The position numbers and the translations under genes were made by a program. This document shows positions 35,645 to 48,321 of a stretch of DNA of 64,000 nucleotides, one piece after another (within the stretch, counting starts at the first letter, position 1; each line of letters opens with the position of its first letter). A model generated the notes under the pieces. That model ran no database searches. It was not told the DNA's origin and worked only from the letters and a program-made list of their open reading frames with translations. Source of the stretch: Coenobita brevimanus (lineage: Eukaryota; Arthropoda; Malacostraca; Decapoda; Coenobitidae); NCBI GenBank assembly GCA_032717465.1, contig CM064684.1, positions 2,504,501 through 2,568,500 on the forward strand. Direction: 5' to 3'.

Positions 35645-36670
35645 CTGCTGGCAAATATTCCAAAGGTGATACACATGCTTTAAGTGTGAAGCTGATACAG
35701 TGGAACAGTATACTGGGTGAACTATTGTCCCAGGTTGTACTACCATGAGTGTTATATGGGTACAAGCTTAACAAATATCCAGACAATCAGTACTCTTAGG
35801 CAAGGGGACTCAGCCATAAGTGCACAAAGAATTCAAACTGAGACTCACATAACTGCAAGACTTACTACATATCATTGATTTCTTTTTCCCAACAGTTTCC
35901 TGTGAGTGATGGGGAGTAATTGGTTATATCTGGTACTTGGTTAACTTTCCACCCTACAGATAACCGTCAGCTCTACCATGTACACAAGTGAGGTGTTTTG
36001 ATGGTGGTGATGATGGCAGCAACTGCTTCTGTTATACAGTACAGTACCCAGGTACAGTCAGTCCTTGTTTTATGTTTTTTCACTAAAGGCTGTTACAATA
36101 TGAAGCTGATGATGACATGAAACATTTTCTTCAATTACCGGTGCCTACAATCCATTATAAAAGGTTTTGAAAATAGAAATGAGTGTGTTTTTGTGTTTAT
36201 CCCTGCACTTGTGTCTACCCCTAGACTGACTGTACATGACATACACCATGAAACCATCAGCCAAAGTTTGTGTTTGGGCACAGAGCCACAACGATACTGT
36301 TTGCCTGTGCCTTCCCAAGGACTCACCTTATGGTTTCTGAAGCCTCCTTAACAGCTCTTCCTTACCAGTTTAAAACTGCATACGACAGATTAATACCCTC
36401 TTGCATGAAAATGACAATCACTCAAGTGGTGCAAGAGAGGTGTGCATGAAAGGTGAGTGGCCATGTTCTGTGTGTCAGAAGGGTGCTGGGTGCAAGTCAA
36501 GCTTATATACAGTAATGCATGCAATAACTGGGTACATAATAAGTGCAGTGGTGTTGGAGGTACGCTGTAAGTGGCAGGCTTCAAATGCACTACGTATAAG
36601 GGTGAACAATGACAAGGTTGCAGCATATACTGTATATCAGGGCAGACTTAGCTGATGTGATGTTGGAATG
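35645..36670. other. Unassigned
   Basis: No gene or recognised repeat; short frames only. Confidence 0.4.
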
Positions 36671-36671
36671 T

Positions 36672-36935
36672 GTGGAGAGATTTTTTTTATCCATGTGTCT
36701 TTGCATAAGTACAGGAACTGTGTTATCATTGTGTCTTTGAATGTGTTCAAGAATTTTGTTTTCATTGTGTCTTTGAGTCTGTTGAAGAATTTTATTATCT
36801 ATGTGTCTTTAAATGTGTAGAAGAATTTTATCTGTGTGTCTGAGTGTGTAGAATTTTATGTATGTGTCTTTCAGTGTGTAGAAGAAGTTTGTTATCATTG
36901 TGTCTTTGAGTGTGTAGAGGAATTTTGTTATAAAG
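36672..36935. repeat. Minisatellite, ~7 units of ~38 bp
   Basis: Units read ATTGTGTCTTTGAGTGTGTA followed by GAAGAATTTTGTTATC, with length variation. The Cys/Val/Glu-rich peptide predicted over the last units is a product of the repeat. Confidence 0.88.
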
Positions 36936-37065
36936 TTGATCTGTGCTGGGAAGGAACTGAAGTATGTGGCACTGCTAGGGTAAGGAGCGGATGGAAGAAG
37001 TTTAGGGAACTGTTGCCTGTCATGACAATGTGGGAACTTTCCATTTAAGGGAAAATAGTATGCTG

Positions 37066-37265
37066 CATGTATGAGAGTGAGGTGGAGGGAAGGGAGTGGG
37101 AAAGGGAAATTGAGGATGAGATGGAGTGGAGGGGTATATCAGAGAGGGGTGTGTGAAAAGGAGGAAGAAAAGCAAAATGGCAGGGGACAGGATGACATGG
37201 TGGCTATTTGTTTGTGGCCACCCCTTACAGGATTAAGGCATCTGGCTATAGACAGATAGATGTAT
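37066..37265 (+). mobile_element. RTE 3' end, plus strand
   Basis: GAGTGAGGTGGAGGGAAGGG and GATGAGATGGAGTGGAGGGG lead to GTTTGTGGCCACCCCTTACA and a CAGATAGATG tail. About 200 bp. Confidence 0.85.
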
Positions 37266-37439
37266 GTATGAAAAGCATAATACTTGATTGGTATGAAATC
37301 TTGGGCAGGAAAGGAGGACATGCACAGGTTTGAACCTACTGAGATGATGATGGCCAGACAGATGTGTAGCGTTTCCCAGAAGTACTGCAAATGTAGGAAT
37401 TGAAACCGAGCAGCTGAGAGTGGCTGGGAACTAAAGGCA

Positions 37440-37690
37440 CTGGTGAAATAATACACAGAAGATAGAGTCAGTTTGAACATGGAGAGAATGGAACATGAAA
37501 ACTGGGTGAAAAGATGTACGAGTGTGAATACGGAGTACAGCACCAAGAGGCAGACCTAAGAAGACATGGAATATGGTTGTACAAAATGATCTTAGGGTCA
37601 AGGGATTAAACAAAACAATGTTGCCAGGGATTATGATGCAGTAGTGCCACCACTGGGTAAAGACGGTGGACATACAGTCATGTAAAGTTG
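37440..37690 (+). mobile_element. LINE family 2, decayed 3' end
   Basis: RMEHENWVKRCTSV, then a K/R/T-rich segment and degenerate remnants match the frame at 50822-51020. Several stops are present. Confidence 0.7.
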
Positions 37691-38183
37691 ATTGAAAAAG
37701 TTATCATGCAAGAGGGGTACAGCTGTCCAAAGTGAACAATGTAGCTTGTGAAGTCTCAGGATGACTAGTCTCATATTATCTGTGTATACGTATAATAATG
37801 CTGACTGGATTATATCACAAGCAGTCAAAATATTACACCCTTAAGAACTCAGAGGAATAATCACTGGGGCACTTTCCAGTCCTGTATCTATTGTCCATGA
37901 TGTCAAATTGTTTCACGCCAAGTGTGCATCAATGAGTTTGTCACCAACTGTAGAAAACCTTTCAATATGTAGCAAAACAAGACAACAATGAAAGTAAATA
38001 GATATAACTAACACACAAGAACACTAAGGCGTAATGATGCTGTTTAAATGCCAAGGACTTGCTATCCTGGTGAGAGACCATGATATAACCTTGCTTTAGA
38101 GGGCACCTGTTGAAGCGTGTGGCACTTTGCAACCAGATGCCTTTCCTGATGTCAGCTAAAGGCCCAAGAGTGAGAATGAAATC

Positions 38184-38468
38184 CAGGGGCACAGCCAGGA
38201 TTTTGTTTGGGAAGGGGGGAGGCTGAATTTTGGTTGTGATTATTCTTGAGGTGCAAGAGCTTGGAAAGTATTATAATAGTATTTAGAAAAATAAAACATA
38301 TATCTAGTATTAAACAGTATAGGAAACAACCCATGAAACATATCATTAATCCTTGAATAAATAAGTACAAGCATAAATAAATGACTGAATGACTACTTTC
38401 CCTTTCAACTTAGTCTTTTCCACAGGGGGGGCCCAGGCACTTACCTCCCTCCCCCTTGGCTGCACCCA
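38184..38468. mobile_element. Possible hAT-like MITE
   Basis: CAGGGGCACAGCCAGG at the left and, in reverse complement, TGGGTGCAGCCAAGG at the right form imperfect terminal inverted repeats of the kind seen in hAT elements, and both are followed internally by GGGGGGAGG-type runs. No convincing 8-bp duplication is seen. Confidence 0.4.
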
Positions 38469-39534
38469 TCACAAAACCTTGATCTTTATAGACTGCAAAC
38501 CCTAATCCACTTAACCAAAATAAGAGATACACTGTAAACTGGTAAGGAAGGGGTGCCAGCAAGCCTCACGAGTCCATGAAAATATAACCCAGGTGTAAGG
38601 TGGGAGTTTGTGCTTGGATGGGATGACTCAACACTGCCATACACTTTTTATCAGATCTCTGAATAACATCAATAATTCCTGAGAACTCATTAAGCATGAC
38701 TACAGCAAAAAGCACTACTGAGCTGGTCTACACATCAATATAATTCAATACAACATGTCTGAAGTACAGGACTCAAAAAAGAAACAATGATGAAAGTACA
38801 TCTTGTAACTTTCAATATAATATCCCCTGCATTGCTAAATATATTTTTATCATAGACAGTTACAAGCCAGCACTGTAGTTCATCAGTAACACAGCTACTG
38901 CATTACCCCTCTCATGGTCGGATCATCATCACCATCAACATCATCATCATCATCATCATCACCGTAATGATCATCATCGTGTTTGTGTCTTATATTCAGC
39001 TAATGTCAAGTGATTTTAACCAGCTCTGAGAGAGAATGGAAGCCTGACAATATTAGTACTGTCAACATTTAGCTTTTCAGAGCTGGGACAACTCTCTTAC
39101 TTAATTCTGGCTGATGACATACAAAATCACAGCTGAGAGTGAGTCAATGGAGCCTGAGTGTTAATGCTGCCACCACGAAGCCTCTCACAGTCAGCACAGC
39201 TCTCACATTCCCTCCCAGATGACACCACACTGCTTAACTGAACTGGATGAGAGTTGTAAATGCCTGAGAGTGTAAAGAACCCTGAATGATTATAAAAACC
39301 ATGAAAATTCATGGCCTGCATCAGAACTTGAGGTGTTTCATAATATTCATAGCTTTTTGATCAACTGCACAGTGTCTTATGGCTGCATTATTAAAACTGA
39401 GAGCACAGAGGTGTAGTGAAGCCCCGAATACATAATGGTTGATTTTAAAACACCTGCAAAAACAGGGAATGGCTGAATTGCATTCCACTTTACAAAAGGC
39501 AATCAGCAACGGGGCAAAAAAATCAGTTATTAAA
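38469..39534. other. Unassigned, includes (ATC)n
   Basis: An ATC microsatellite lies at 38930-38986. No gene is recognised. Confidence 0.5.
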
Positions 39535-39826
39535 ATGATTTCTGTCATGCTTGAAGATGCATTATGTGTTGATGTGGATGAGCTAGATGGCATTAGGAGA
39601 AATACCTTGACATGGTTTGGCCAAGTGAACAGAAAGGAAAATGAGAGATCAACGAACTGGAGGTGAAGACCAAGAATGACGTAGAGGAATGCGGTGGAGA
39701 TGTTTATCAGAGAAAGGTGTGCGAGATGGAGAGAAGGTAGCCTGATGGCAGAGGAAAAGGTATCATGGAAGTAATATGTCTGTGGCCACCCCTTCCAGAA
39801 TAAGGCATCTGACTATAGACTGATTG
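39535..39826 (+). mobile_element. RTE 3' end, diverged
   Basis: Translation gives VDVDELDGIRRNTLTWFGQV, matching the RTE C-terminal block, then a frameshift, and TGTGGCCACCCCTTCCAGAA and TCTGACTATAGACTG at the end. Confidence 0.82.
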
Positions 39827-42039
39827 CTTAGTTTTAAAAATGAAGTAAAAAAAAAAAGGTGGGGTGGGAACTGTCATCCCCTTCTCCATCTCAGTTTTAA
39901 TAACACGGGCAACAGTCTCTCCCACCAGTTATTAGACACATACACAACAACAAGCTTTGGTTATCATAGAATGAAGTAGAATGCTGTATTATTGAAACTG
40001 TAGAGTAACACCAAACATTCATAAAAACACCAAGCTGTATGTTAAATATTAGTTTCTGTTTATAGTATGCATATACTGTACTATACATTGAAAATATGCT
40101 ATTTCCCCTTATTAAAATAAAAACATTTCAAGAAACTGACAAATATCTTGCATGGTGATGTTGTGGCATTGGTGTATTACCCAACAAACTCATTACTGCC
40201 CCATATTACTACATCATTAGAGCATTATGGTGGCCCTGAAGACTTTGTGAACTTTTACACTGACATAAGTAGGTTAATGTATCTTTGACTAACTTTCCTC
40301 CTTCCCTGGTTATGGGCAAAGTTTACCTTTGTAGCAAACATTTTGTACTTTAAAATTTTGCCTTGGTATATAATCTTACTGAAAAAAGAATTAAAAAACT
40401 AAAATAAAAGCAATCCAAAATACATTTATGCCTGGCAATGTTGGTGAACAGTGTGGAACATTTAAAGCATAAGAGGTACTGAGTTTATATTTACAGGAAA
40501 AGACATGAAAAAACTTTCCCAGCAGTCACGTGTTTCATGGCTCCACATTGGTGTGTAGATTTCAGGGGAATACATTAGCATTTACTCTTGTACCATCAGT
40601 CATAAGTACCCATAATATTCCACCGTGTCTACTTCTCATTTACAATATGTTGGCCACCACCTGGCACCCTGTTTGAGGGTTCCCAGGTGCAAGGAAGGCA
40701 TCAGAGATGATGAGGATAATGATGATGGGGAAATATAAGTGAGATGCAGAACCACTGACTGGATAAAAGGGAAAAAATTGAAATGGTGATGTCATATTCA
40801 AAGAATACTCATAGACTGGGTGCCAAATACATCTTTGAAAAGAGGCTGAAGCAGACCCTATGCGGTTTGGGGAAAAAAAAAAAAAAAAAACACACAGTAA
40901 CACTCCTGATGGGACAAATGATGATTGCATGATGGATGGACTGAACAATAAACTGGTGGAAGAAGGTAGAAGAAGGGGATTATCTAAAAGGATGAGAGAA
41001 GTGTAAGAGGAAGAATAACCTGGAGGCGATTCGGTCATGGACATTCCGTACTGGAGGATACCCAGGAGGAACCAAGCCATTGGAGATGATGATGATAGCC
41101 TAATCATCACCATATCTAACAGTTCTCTATAGCAGAAAAACATTTTAGACTCCTTCAGTTCTAGAGTGTTAGTAACTAAACAGTAATAACATTTAGAAGT
41201 GGTGGATTATTAGGCAAACTTACGTTTCTGATGGTACCTCCTTCATTGTGTGAAATGATAAAAAATTATAGTCTCCAGCAGGACTATTTCAGTGATGGTT
41301 TATCAGAAATATGATATCATGCCAAGGAACTGTAATCCACTGCAATTTCAATGACAGAGTAAGCTCAAGTATTTAGCTTGTGTTTGAGACATTCATACAA
41401 CAAAAATTTCTTCCACGACAAGGGAAAAGCTGAAGTTGTTCTTTTGTTACTATCCTTTTTGTTGCAGTGATGCAACTGGCTATGTTAGTCAGGCCAACAG
41501 TAAACAATGCTGTTCATTTGTTGGTTATCCTAGCAGCCAGGTTAAAAAGTACAGCCATGAGCAAAAGTTTGGCAACAATTATCTGCCAGCACTGTCCAAC
41601 ATTTCAAATTTCTCCTGCCCCCAAATAACAGAGGGTATTTTTCCTCCTCCTGCTCTTTTGGAGTCTGCTTCATAGACCCACTGCATAAAAATAGTTCATT
41701 TAACACCGTCCACTGGCACAGCTGGCAATGACATGTCCAATAATTTTTGCTCTTGGCTGTCCCTTAATAAACCCCTCGGCTAAAAAAAAAAACTCTAGTT
41801 TCGCTTTGAATAAAATACCCAAGAACAACAACTGCAACAAAAGGGGAACTGTGGTTTTCTTGTACTGTACCTCCACCACTGTGCTAATACAAATCACACA
41901 TCACCACATTTGCATCACGAGCTATTAAGGTAACGTGTCTTGAGGTCATACTCTTGTAGGTGTGGTGGCTTCTTAACACCTGTTCCTTGGTATATTTATT
42001 TTGCATACTGCACTTTAATAGTCTCTTATTCATTCACTT
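39827..42039. other. Unassigned
   Basis: Poly-A runs occur at 39847 and 40872. Sequences ending in GGAGATGATGATGAT and TGATGGATGGACTGA near 40640-41100 resemble the end of repeat F. No gene is recognised. Confidence 0.45.
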
Positions 42040-42180
42040 ATCCAACATGTCTGCATGCAATGGCCTTGATTACCTAGCTGTGGCTCTCCATGCTGCTTGA
42101 TCTCTAGCAGCCTCTCTGTTCAATCCCTTTTCCCTGAGGTCACACTCTATGATGTCATCCCAAGTCTTTTTCAGATTTCA
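42040..42180 (-). mobile_element. LINE family 2, 3' end, minus strand
   Basis: Reading in reverse, it gives residues like TWDDII-ECDLREKGLNREAA-RDQAAW, the ancestral pattern of this family's C-terminus, then the GCATG-type 3' end. It is the only minus-strand copy. Confidence 0.65.
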
Positions 42181-42654
42181 TACTCTTAGTACCAAAATAA
42201 ATTGCAAAACTAACAAACAAGAGAAAACTAATGTGCAATAAGCAGGGATAAACCAGCGAGGAACAGGTGCAAGGAACCAACTTAACAGAGAGAATATGTG
42301 TCTTACTGTACCAACACTCACTCCACTCTGCATATTTTTAATGGCTGCTCTGTAAAATAAATATAAAAAATGTGTTTCAGAAGTTTTCACAATACTTATA
42401 TACAATGAGGTGAATTTTTTTGCTTCTCAAAAGTGTTAGAAAATATAATTTTTTTTTGTGTGTCTGAAAATTTAGTGCACAGAACATCTTTCATACAGGA
42501 AATTCAAATTAGTAACCTGCAGGCATGATGGCCCTTCAGCAGAGGCATTTATCAGTGCATAGCTATGGTGGCTGTATAAAAAATGTTTCAGCAATGGCGT
42601 GATTCATTTGGAAATATAACACTGGGCCAAAATTTAAGTGTTTTAGGAAAATTC

Positions 42655-43010
42655 AAAGCACCTTCCCCTTTCTCTAGTGATTAAATATGCACATTACACC
42701 TTGATATACTCTTTTCTGTTACATATTTTTTGTAGTCCATTCACTTTAGCTAGGCAGAGATTTTTGTCCTTTTGGAGTTTATTTCCCATTGCTCAATGGC
42801 AGAATATGACAATACAGTAATACAATTCAACATCATTCCCACTGAACTTCTTCATGACTAGCACCATATTCTTGTGCTAATCTCTTTCTACAGCTCAATA
42901 TTAAAAGATGGTAGAATTTCTTTGTGACTAGCACCATATTCTAGTGCTAATCTCAAGTTACAGCTCAATATTCAAGATGGTGGGATGGCAAGTTTACGCC
43001 AAGTGAGCAG
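42655..43010 (-). repeat. Repeats D and C in succession
   Basis: A repeat-D piece (ACATTACACCTTGATATACTC) is followed by repeat C with an internal ~60-bp duplication: GACTAGCACCATATTCTTGTG at 42857 and GACTAGCACCATATTCTAGTG at 42924. Confidence 0.65.
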
Positions 43011-44260
43011 AATTTGGTACTGAACTTACTGCAGTTTTTCTCTGTAACATGCATGATCGTAGTAAGGTGTAATATGCAAAATAAATCAGAGGAAGGGCGC
43101 TACAAGTCTCCTATACCACTTATGATACGGCCCTTCATCCTTTTCTCCTATCTATATAACCATCAACATTGGGGACACTGCACGGTTATCCCCCTACAGT
43201 GCGTCCACCAGTGCTAACACCATACTTCACGGTACTTCACTTGGGGAGATGGTGACTGGGACGAAACATCATTAATATATATTTTTTATCTCCATTTCTC
43301 CTCATTTTTTTCAAGACAAAAACATATTCTGCTATTTTGTTTTATCCTTTTTTTTTTTTTTCAAAGCTATGATTTCCTTGTCTATGGGAAGAAGTGCGGA
43401 ATACCACAAGTTTCTAGTAAATCAGTTTAGTTTGTAGTAACCAGATTCTAATAATCAACACCCACAAACTTTCTTTTACTAACCAGCAGTGTTTACCGTG
43501 TATCACTTCACACACACACTTATAAGCAAATATCTATATCCTCACATAATGCAGAATGCCCATAAATCACATATATATATAATGATGGCACCACCTTATC
43601 ACATACTTGCACAAAATTAATGAGTTTCAATTAATGTCTACGTTTGCTGGGAGTTCCTTTTTTTCCCCCTTTTCTGGTCACTTTGTACAGGACTTGGCAA
43701 TCATTTGTATCACATTACATCTACTGCATCACACTATCTGACCACTTGCAATGATGCCAAAACTCACCTCCTGATTTCTCTTTTTGTTACAACTGGTCTA
43801 AACAGGCAGAAATTTATATTTTCTTCAGCATTTAGAGAAAAAAAACATAAATCATTTTCCCCTTCATTTTGCAAAACACCAGAGTAACACTTCTTTTTGA
43901 GGGGACTTGACAAACCCTCCCAATGATTTTTTTTTTTTTTTCAGTACTTTAAATCCCACAATATTTTGTCTTCAGTATATTAGAAAATTCCACCATATAC
44001 ATTTTTAGTACCTCATAAAATTCTGACATCATGCTTTTCTTCAGTACTTCACAACACCTTAATAATATACTGCACCTGTCTTGCTTTGTCCATCATGAAA
44101 AAATTAAACCTGGTACCTTATTAAATATTATGGAGTATTTCTCAGACCATCTATAAGTAGGACATATAGTTAGGGTGATTTTCTGCCTGTTTTGGAGGAT
44201 CATTCACAAAATATCACCCAAACAAATTCTAAGCCCTCAAGTACATATATCTTTTTACTC
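43011..44260. other. 3' flank or UTR of the zinc-finger gene
   Basis: The sequence downstream of the TGA at 44261-44263 is AT-rich with poly-T runs. No confident polyadenylation site was selected and no other gene is recognised. Confidence 0.4.
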
Positions 44261-44431
44261 TCACTGTGCTGTGGCAGCGGTGGGATGGGGCAGGGGAGGG
44301 GGAGTTGGTGGGGGCACTGATGGGGGAGGGAAATCAGCACTGGAGAGGAGGGGGGCAACAGGGGGACCGAGGCTCATCTGGATCAGCGATGAGGCGCCTT
44401 CAACCTCCGGGTGGCACTGGACGACATGAAC
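44261..44431 (-). CDS. C2H2 zinc-finger gene, visible exon 12 (terminal)
   Basis: The 56 codons and TGA follow a TCCCTTCTAG acceptor in phase 0. The first seven residues, VHVVQCH, supply both zinc-binding histidines of finger 9, whose cysteines lie in the previous exon; this strongly supports the junction. The rest is an unstructured Pro-rich tail (PPPSVPPPTPPPLPHP) ending TAATAQ. The G-rich plus-strand frames here are shadows of that tail. Confidence 0.85.
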   Translation of the reverse strand, partial: VHVVQCHPEVEGASSLIQMSLGPPVAPLLSSADFPPPSVPPPTPPPLPHPTAATAQ

Positions 44432-44539
44432 CTAGAAGGGAGATAGTCACCTTAACACTATAATCACCATCATCATTTTAACACATGATAAAAACACACA
44501 CCAGTTTGTTCCTATTAGCCTACTGTAGTTCGTTCACTT

Positions 44540-44690
44540 TTCCTTGGCCCAAATTTTCATCTTTCTGCAGCTTATTTCACACAGCTCAGTGGCAGAAAAA
44601 GACAATACTGTGGCTCTACAAAACTAGTACTGTACCATGTTCTACTGTTAATCTAATGTTACCACTCAGCATTCAACACAGGAATATGGA
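44540..44690 (-). repeat. Repeat C copy in the last intron
   Basis: GCAGCTTATTTCACACAGCTC, AGTGGCAGAAAAAGACAATAC and CAGCATTCAACACAGG follow the order of 34740 and 42745. A repeat-E fragment (AGCAGTGAAGGGGTTAATGA) lies just beyond at 44810-44910. Confidence 0.6.
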
Positions 44691-45241
44691 ATTAGTCACA
44701 AAAAAGTGCCAAGCGAAAGATGAAGAGCTAGTATTATTGTATTTTGCCACCAAGTTATGCGAAATAAGGTGCAGATGGATGAAACTCTGCACCACATTAA
44801 CTTCTTGAATCTGGTGACTTTTTTTTTTCTCACATTTGCTTTTGTTACCAAGAGATGATTTTGTTCAGTTTATAAAAGACCTTGAGCAGTGAAGGGGTTA
44901 ATGAAAGCTATATCTAAGTACAGACCCTAATCATTTACTAATAAGACAGTAACATTTTAGCATCATTTTTCATTTTATAATTGTCTTTCACTTATCTGAT
45001 CACTGTGATGCCTGATTTCTCACTGGAGGATAATTTTCTCCCTTACACAATCATTAAAATCGCTAAATTTGTTATATTATATGCTCCATTTTTAAAAACA
45101 CGTTCCAACCCTAAAACGAGGGCATACTGTACTCCAGTATGAAAACTCTTCCACACCACATAACATTACATCTGTATAACAAAAATAAAATTGTAAGATG
45201 TCGCTGGGTGGAAGTGGTTACGGTGGATAGATGTTATTTAC

Positions 45242-45393
45242 CTGTTTTTGCGAGGCAGTGTAGAAGCCGAGGCCACACATGGAGCAGATGTTCTTACTGC
45301 GTGCAATGTGGCTCTGTGTCTTCTTGTGTCGGTTCAGGTCACTCTGCGTCACACCATTGTAGTTGCACAAATCACAGCTGTACAGTTTGATAC
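45242..45393 (-). CDS. C2H2 zinc-finger gene, visible exon 11 (fingers 8 and 9)
   Basis: The exon runs from a GTCTCCTCAG acceptor to a CAG|GTAAAT donor, 2 nt plus 50 codons. Finger 8 is YSCDLCNYNGVTQSDLNRH...H (Cys856, Cys859, His872, His878 of the joined fragment, the last spacing being five). Finger 9 starts with NICSMCGLGF (Cys886, Cys889) and is completed by exon 12. The short linker HEGIKLYSC joins finger 8 to finger 7. Confidence 0.9.
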
Positions 45394-46064
45394 CTGAGGA
45401 GACACACCATTACAATTATAGCACCACTTAATTAAAATGATATAACAATTATTCTTCCTACTTTCATGTGATTTTATTCAGTTTGCGGAGCCCCTAATGC
45501 CAAACATGAGTTAATGTAGGGTCTAAGTCCTCCAATGTGAAAATGCTCTCCCAGGCTGAATAACATCATAAGAAGATAACAATTAAAAAAAAAAAAAAAA
45601 ATGTCCACAGACTGAAGGAGTTGTTTACAAATGGCTTTTAGTCCTCATCAACAAAACAACCATCAGGGCTGCCATATGAGACTTGACTAAAGTCTATGGA
45701 ATCGAATGGCAAACAGACAGGGCTGCTCCTCAAGATATTCCCACACCTAAAAATACACCAAGCCCAGTACTCAGTGATCCCATCATAACCTTTTCTCATC
45801 AATTTTCAGATCTGAAAAAGAGGACAAAATTGTCAAGTCCATCTTGATACATATTTAATCCATCCATCTGTATTCCTTATCAATGCCAATATTTCCTCAA
45901 TTCTCATACCTCACATTCTTAGACATTCACCGGAAAATCACACAATTTAATGCTTTCTTAACATGCTGTAATCTTAACTGTCTACTGCTATGATGACAGT
46001 GAGCTTTAGGATTCAGACACAGCAACCTACCACAGGTGGTATTTAAAAAGTTATGGTCTTTGTT

Positions 46065-46258
46065 ATTACTGTTGTGATCCCAGGCTCATCTAAGCATGAG
46101 CCCAGTGGACTACAGGATGAAGCTGCTCTTCTACAATTTCCAAAAAGAGAAGCCTTTCAGCGAATAATAAGGGAGCACGACAACTGAATAACCAGACAAC
46201 AGAGCTGCCTTATTATACCAGTGCCATCGCGTGAAGGCATCCATCTCCAGCACTGTAA
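46065..46258 (+). repeat. Repeat B copy in an intron
   Basis: GTTGTGATCCCAGGCTCATC, GCCCAGTGGACTACAGGATG and GTGAAGGCATCCATCTCCAG. The copy starts about 30 bp from visible exon 10 on the gene's downstream side. Confidence 0.8.
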
Positions 46259-46290
46259 AAAAATGATGAAGGTACACTGAAACATCTTAC

Positions 46291-46374
46291 CCTCATGTCT
46301 CATTTTGTGGACTTTCAGCTGACTGTTGGTACGCGCTGAGTAGTCACAGTACTCACAGTTGTATGGTCGCAGGT
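46291..46374 (-). CDS. C2H2 zinc-finger gene, visible exon 10 (finger 7)
   Basis: An 84-nt exon with GTTACAG acceptor and AGG|GTAAGA donor. It carries one complete finger, YNCEYCDYSARTNSQLKVHK (Cys828, Cys831, His844, His848). Its phase (2 nt in, 1 nt out) joins both neighbours. One finger per small exon is an unusual arrangement compared with the long single-exon arrays of many zinc-finger genes. Confidence 0.9.
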
Positions 46375-46694
46375 CTGTAACACAGGTGATGTACATTTAT
46401 GCTCCTCACTGCTATAGATGTACTTCTGTGTTTCATTAAGTTCAACATCAGGTAAACTTATTCAGTTAAGAAATTTCAGCAGTTCTTGAGTTCAAGGTTA
46501 TCTTGAATAATCCTCTCTAGTGCTATGCATGAAATCATATGTGTTATTCTGATTAACTCAAGATGATACACGGTACGGTAGTAACTGGATGGCTACCACC
46601 AATTCTGTGAGGTATAATTTTTCTTAAATTTACTGTGGAGCTAACAGCAAAAACAGACAGTCAAAGAAGGTAACTCATACCTAGGACCTGTTCT

Positions 46695-46890
46695 TGTTTT
46701 TGTTGTTGTGACCCTGGGTTTCTATGAATGTGAACCTGGGGAACCAAAGGCTGAAATTACTCTCCTCTTGCAATCCACTGTCCCCTTTTGGGGGAAAGGG
46801 AGGGAGGTGAAGAACATCTGTATGACTAACTAATGGAGATGGCTGGTTATATCAATGCCACCAGGTGAAGGCATCCCTCTCCAGCACCCA
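46695..46890 (+). repeat. Repeat B copy in an intron
   Basis: TTGTTGTTGTGACCCTGGGT, CCCCTTTTGGGGGAAAGGGA and AAGGCATCCCTCTCCAGCAC. It ends about 40 bp from visible exon 9's donor. Confidence 0.82.
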
Positions 46891-46932
46891 TGAGGACTTA
46901 CTGTGTTAATATAACCAGCAGCATAAACATAC

Positions 46933-47081
46933 CTTCATGAAAGTCAAGGTGCCTGTTCATATCGGAGGTGCTGCCAAACAGCTTGTGGCAGTACGGACAC
47001 TCAAAGAAGGTGCGCCCGATGTCATCTGTGATTGGGAGCAGAGCTTTTTCTCGGTCTATTGGTTCCTGCACAATGTTCAGT
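46933..47081 (-). CDS. C2H2 zinc-finger gene, visible exon 9 (finger 6)
   Basis: The exon runs from a CACCCTCCAG acceptor to an AAG|GTATGT donor. Residues LNIVQEPIDREKALLPITDD precede finger 6, FECPYCHKLFGSTSDMNRHL (Cys800, Cys803, His816, His820). The joined linker HEDLRPYNC to finger 7 has the length of a canonical TGEKP-type linker, so fingers 6-8 should act as one DNA-binding unit. Confidence 0.9.
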
Positions 47082-47375
47082 CTGGAGGGTGAGATTAAGG
47101 GTTTGATGATGATGATGATGATGACAATAATGGCACTATGTGTACTGATAGATAAGCTTTCCACCATTATGAACTCATTATCTCCGTATGTCCATGGCTG
47201 TTTTCGAATACACAACACCAGTCACATTTATTTGATTTTAGGGAAATCTTCATGATGACAGTGTTAAAACAATCTCCAATACCCTCACTGCCTTGGGACA
47301 TCTTATTTTACTATTTTACTGTATTATGTTTACCTTAAACTGTTACCACAGTTACCATTGCAAGCCTCCACTGAC

Positions 47376-47568
47376 CTTGGTGCATAGTTAGAGAAATGCG
47401 GTGAATGGTCGAGTGGGTCATCCCCAGCATCATCGGACACCACCAAACGTCTGCCCAGCTCCCCATCGTCTACTATCTTGGTGCGCCGGTCCAGTCGGAT
47501 CTCACCCGGCTCTAGCTCGTCTGGCCGGGGGGGTTCTGTGGGCGGCCGACGGCAGCCCCGCGTGGAGT
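47376..47568 (-). CDS. C2H2 zinc-finger gene, visible exon 8
   Basis: The exon runs from a TTTGTTTCAG acceptor to an AAG|GTCAGT donor, 63 full codons. No finger is present; the segment is rich in Arg, Pro and Asp (RRPPTEPPRPDELEPGEIRL, then VVSDDAGDDPLDHSP). It is open only in the frame required by exons 7 and 9, which is the main evidence that it is coding. GC content is higher than in its surroundings. Confidence 0.82.
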
Positions 47569-48321
47569 CTGAAACAAAGCAGGGGATTCTGTCAGCATCT
47601 AAGGCATCTTTTTATCAACTGGGAACCCCCATCACAGGACAGGGTTAAAAAGATAATCATCAGCATCAGCAACTTCCTAACCTGAAATTCTGTCATACTA
47701 CCCTTGCTGCCAAAGACCCTTTTCCTCATCATTATTGCAGGAAACTTGTACAGTAATGGTTTTTCTGAAGTATGGCACAACCCAATGATTAACAGGATTA
47801 TATAATGATAATGAGGATGATGATGACTTCCAATGCTCACATGACCATTATATTTACCTGCTTCCACTGACTCCATCACTGCTCTACTCTCAGTTATCAA
47901 ACCTCTCCTCCCTGTGAAATGAGTCCCAGGATCATTCAAACTCCCTGAATCCTGGTTCCACCTAAGATAAGTAACTGTCTATACATGCTGTATTTTATTA
48001 TTATTATTTAAGCACTTCACATACACCTGCCAGACACTGACAATCCATCAATGATCAATAAAAAAAAAGGGGGGGGGGGTGCCTAGTCCTTGTCATGTGC
48101 TCTTCTGTAAATATTTCACCCAACTAACTTGGTCCCCTCATCATTCTAACTTCCATACCATGCTTTCTCACAAAATTATTCACTATTTCCATCCACCCTT
48201 CTTTTTTTTTTTTTTTGCCTTACCACACCTCCTCTCACCTTTGAATCTGTGTAAATTTTCTCCAATCATTTAACACTTATATAAATTCTTCACCAATTTT
48301 TTTCACACCCTGTCAACTCAC
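47569..48321. other. Zinc-finger gene intron 7, unassigned
   Basis: Only simple repeats are seen: TTATTATTATT near 47995, A/G runs near 48060 and a T run near 48203. Confidence 0.5.

Noticed and set aside
40640..41143. 167-codon minus-strand frame
   Set aside because: Phe runs come from a poly-A tract and the ends resemble repeat F; no domain seen.
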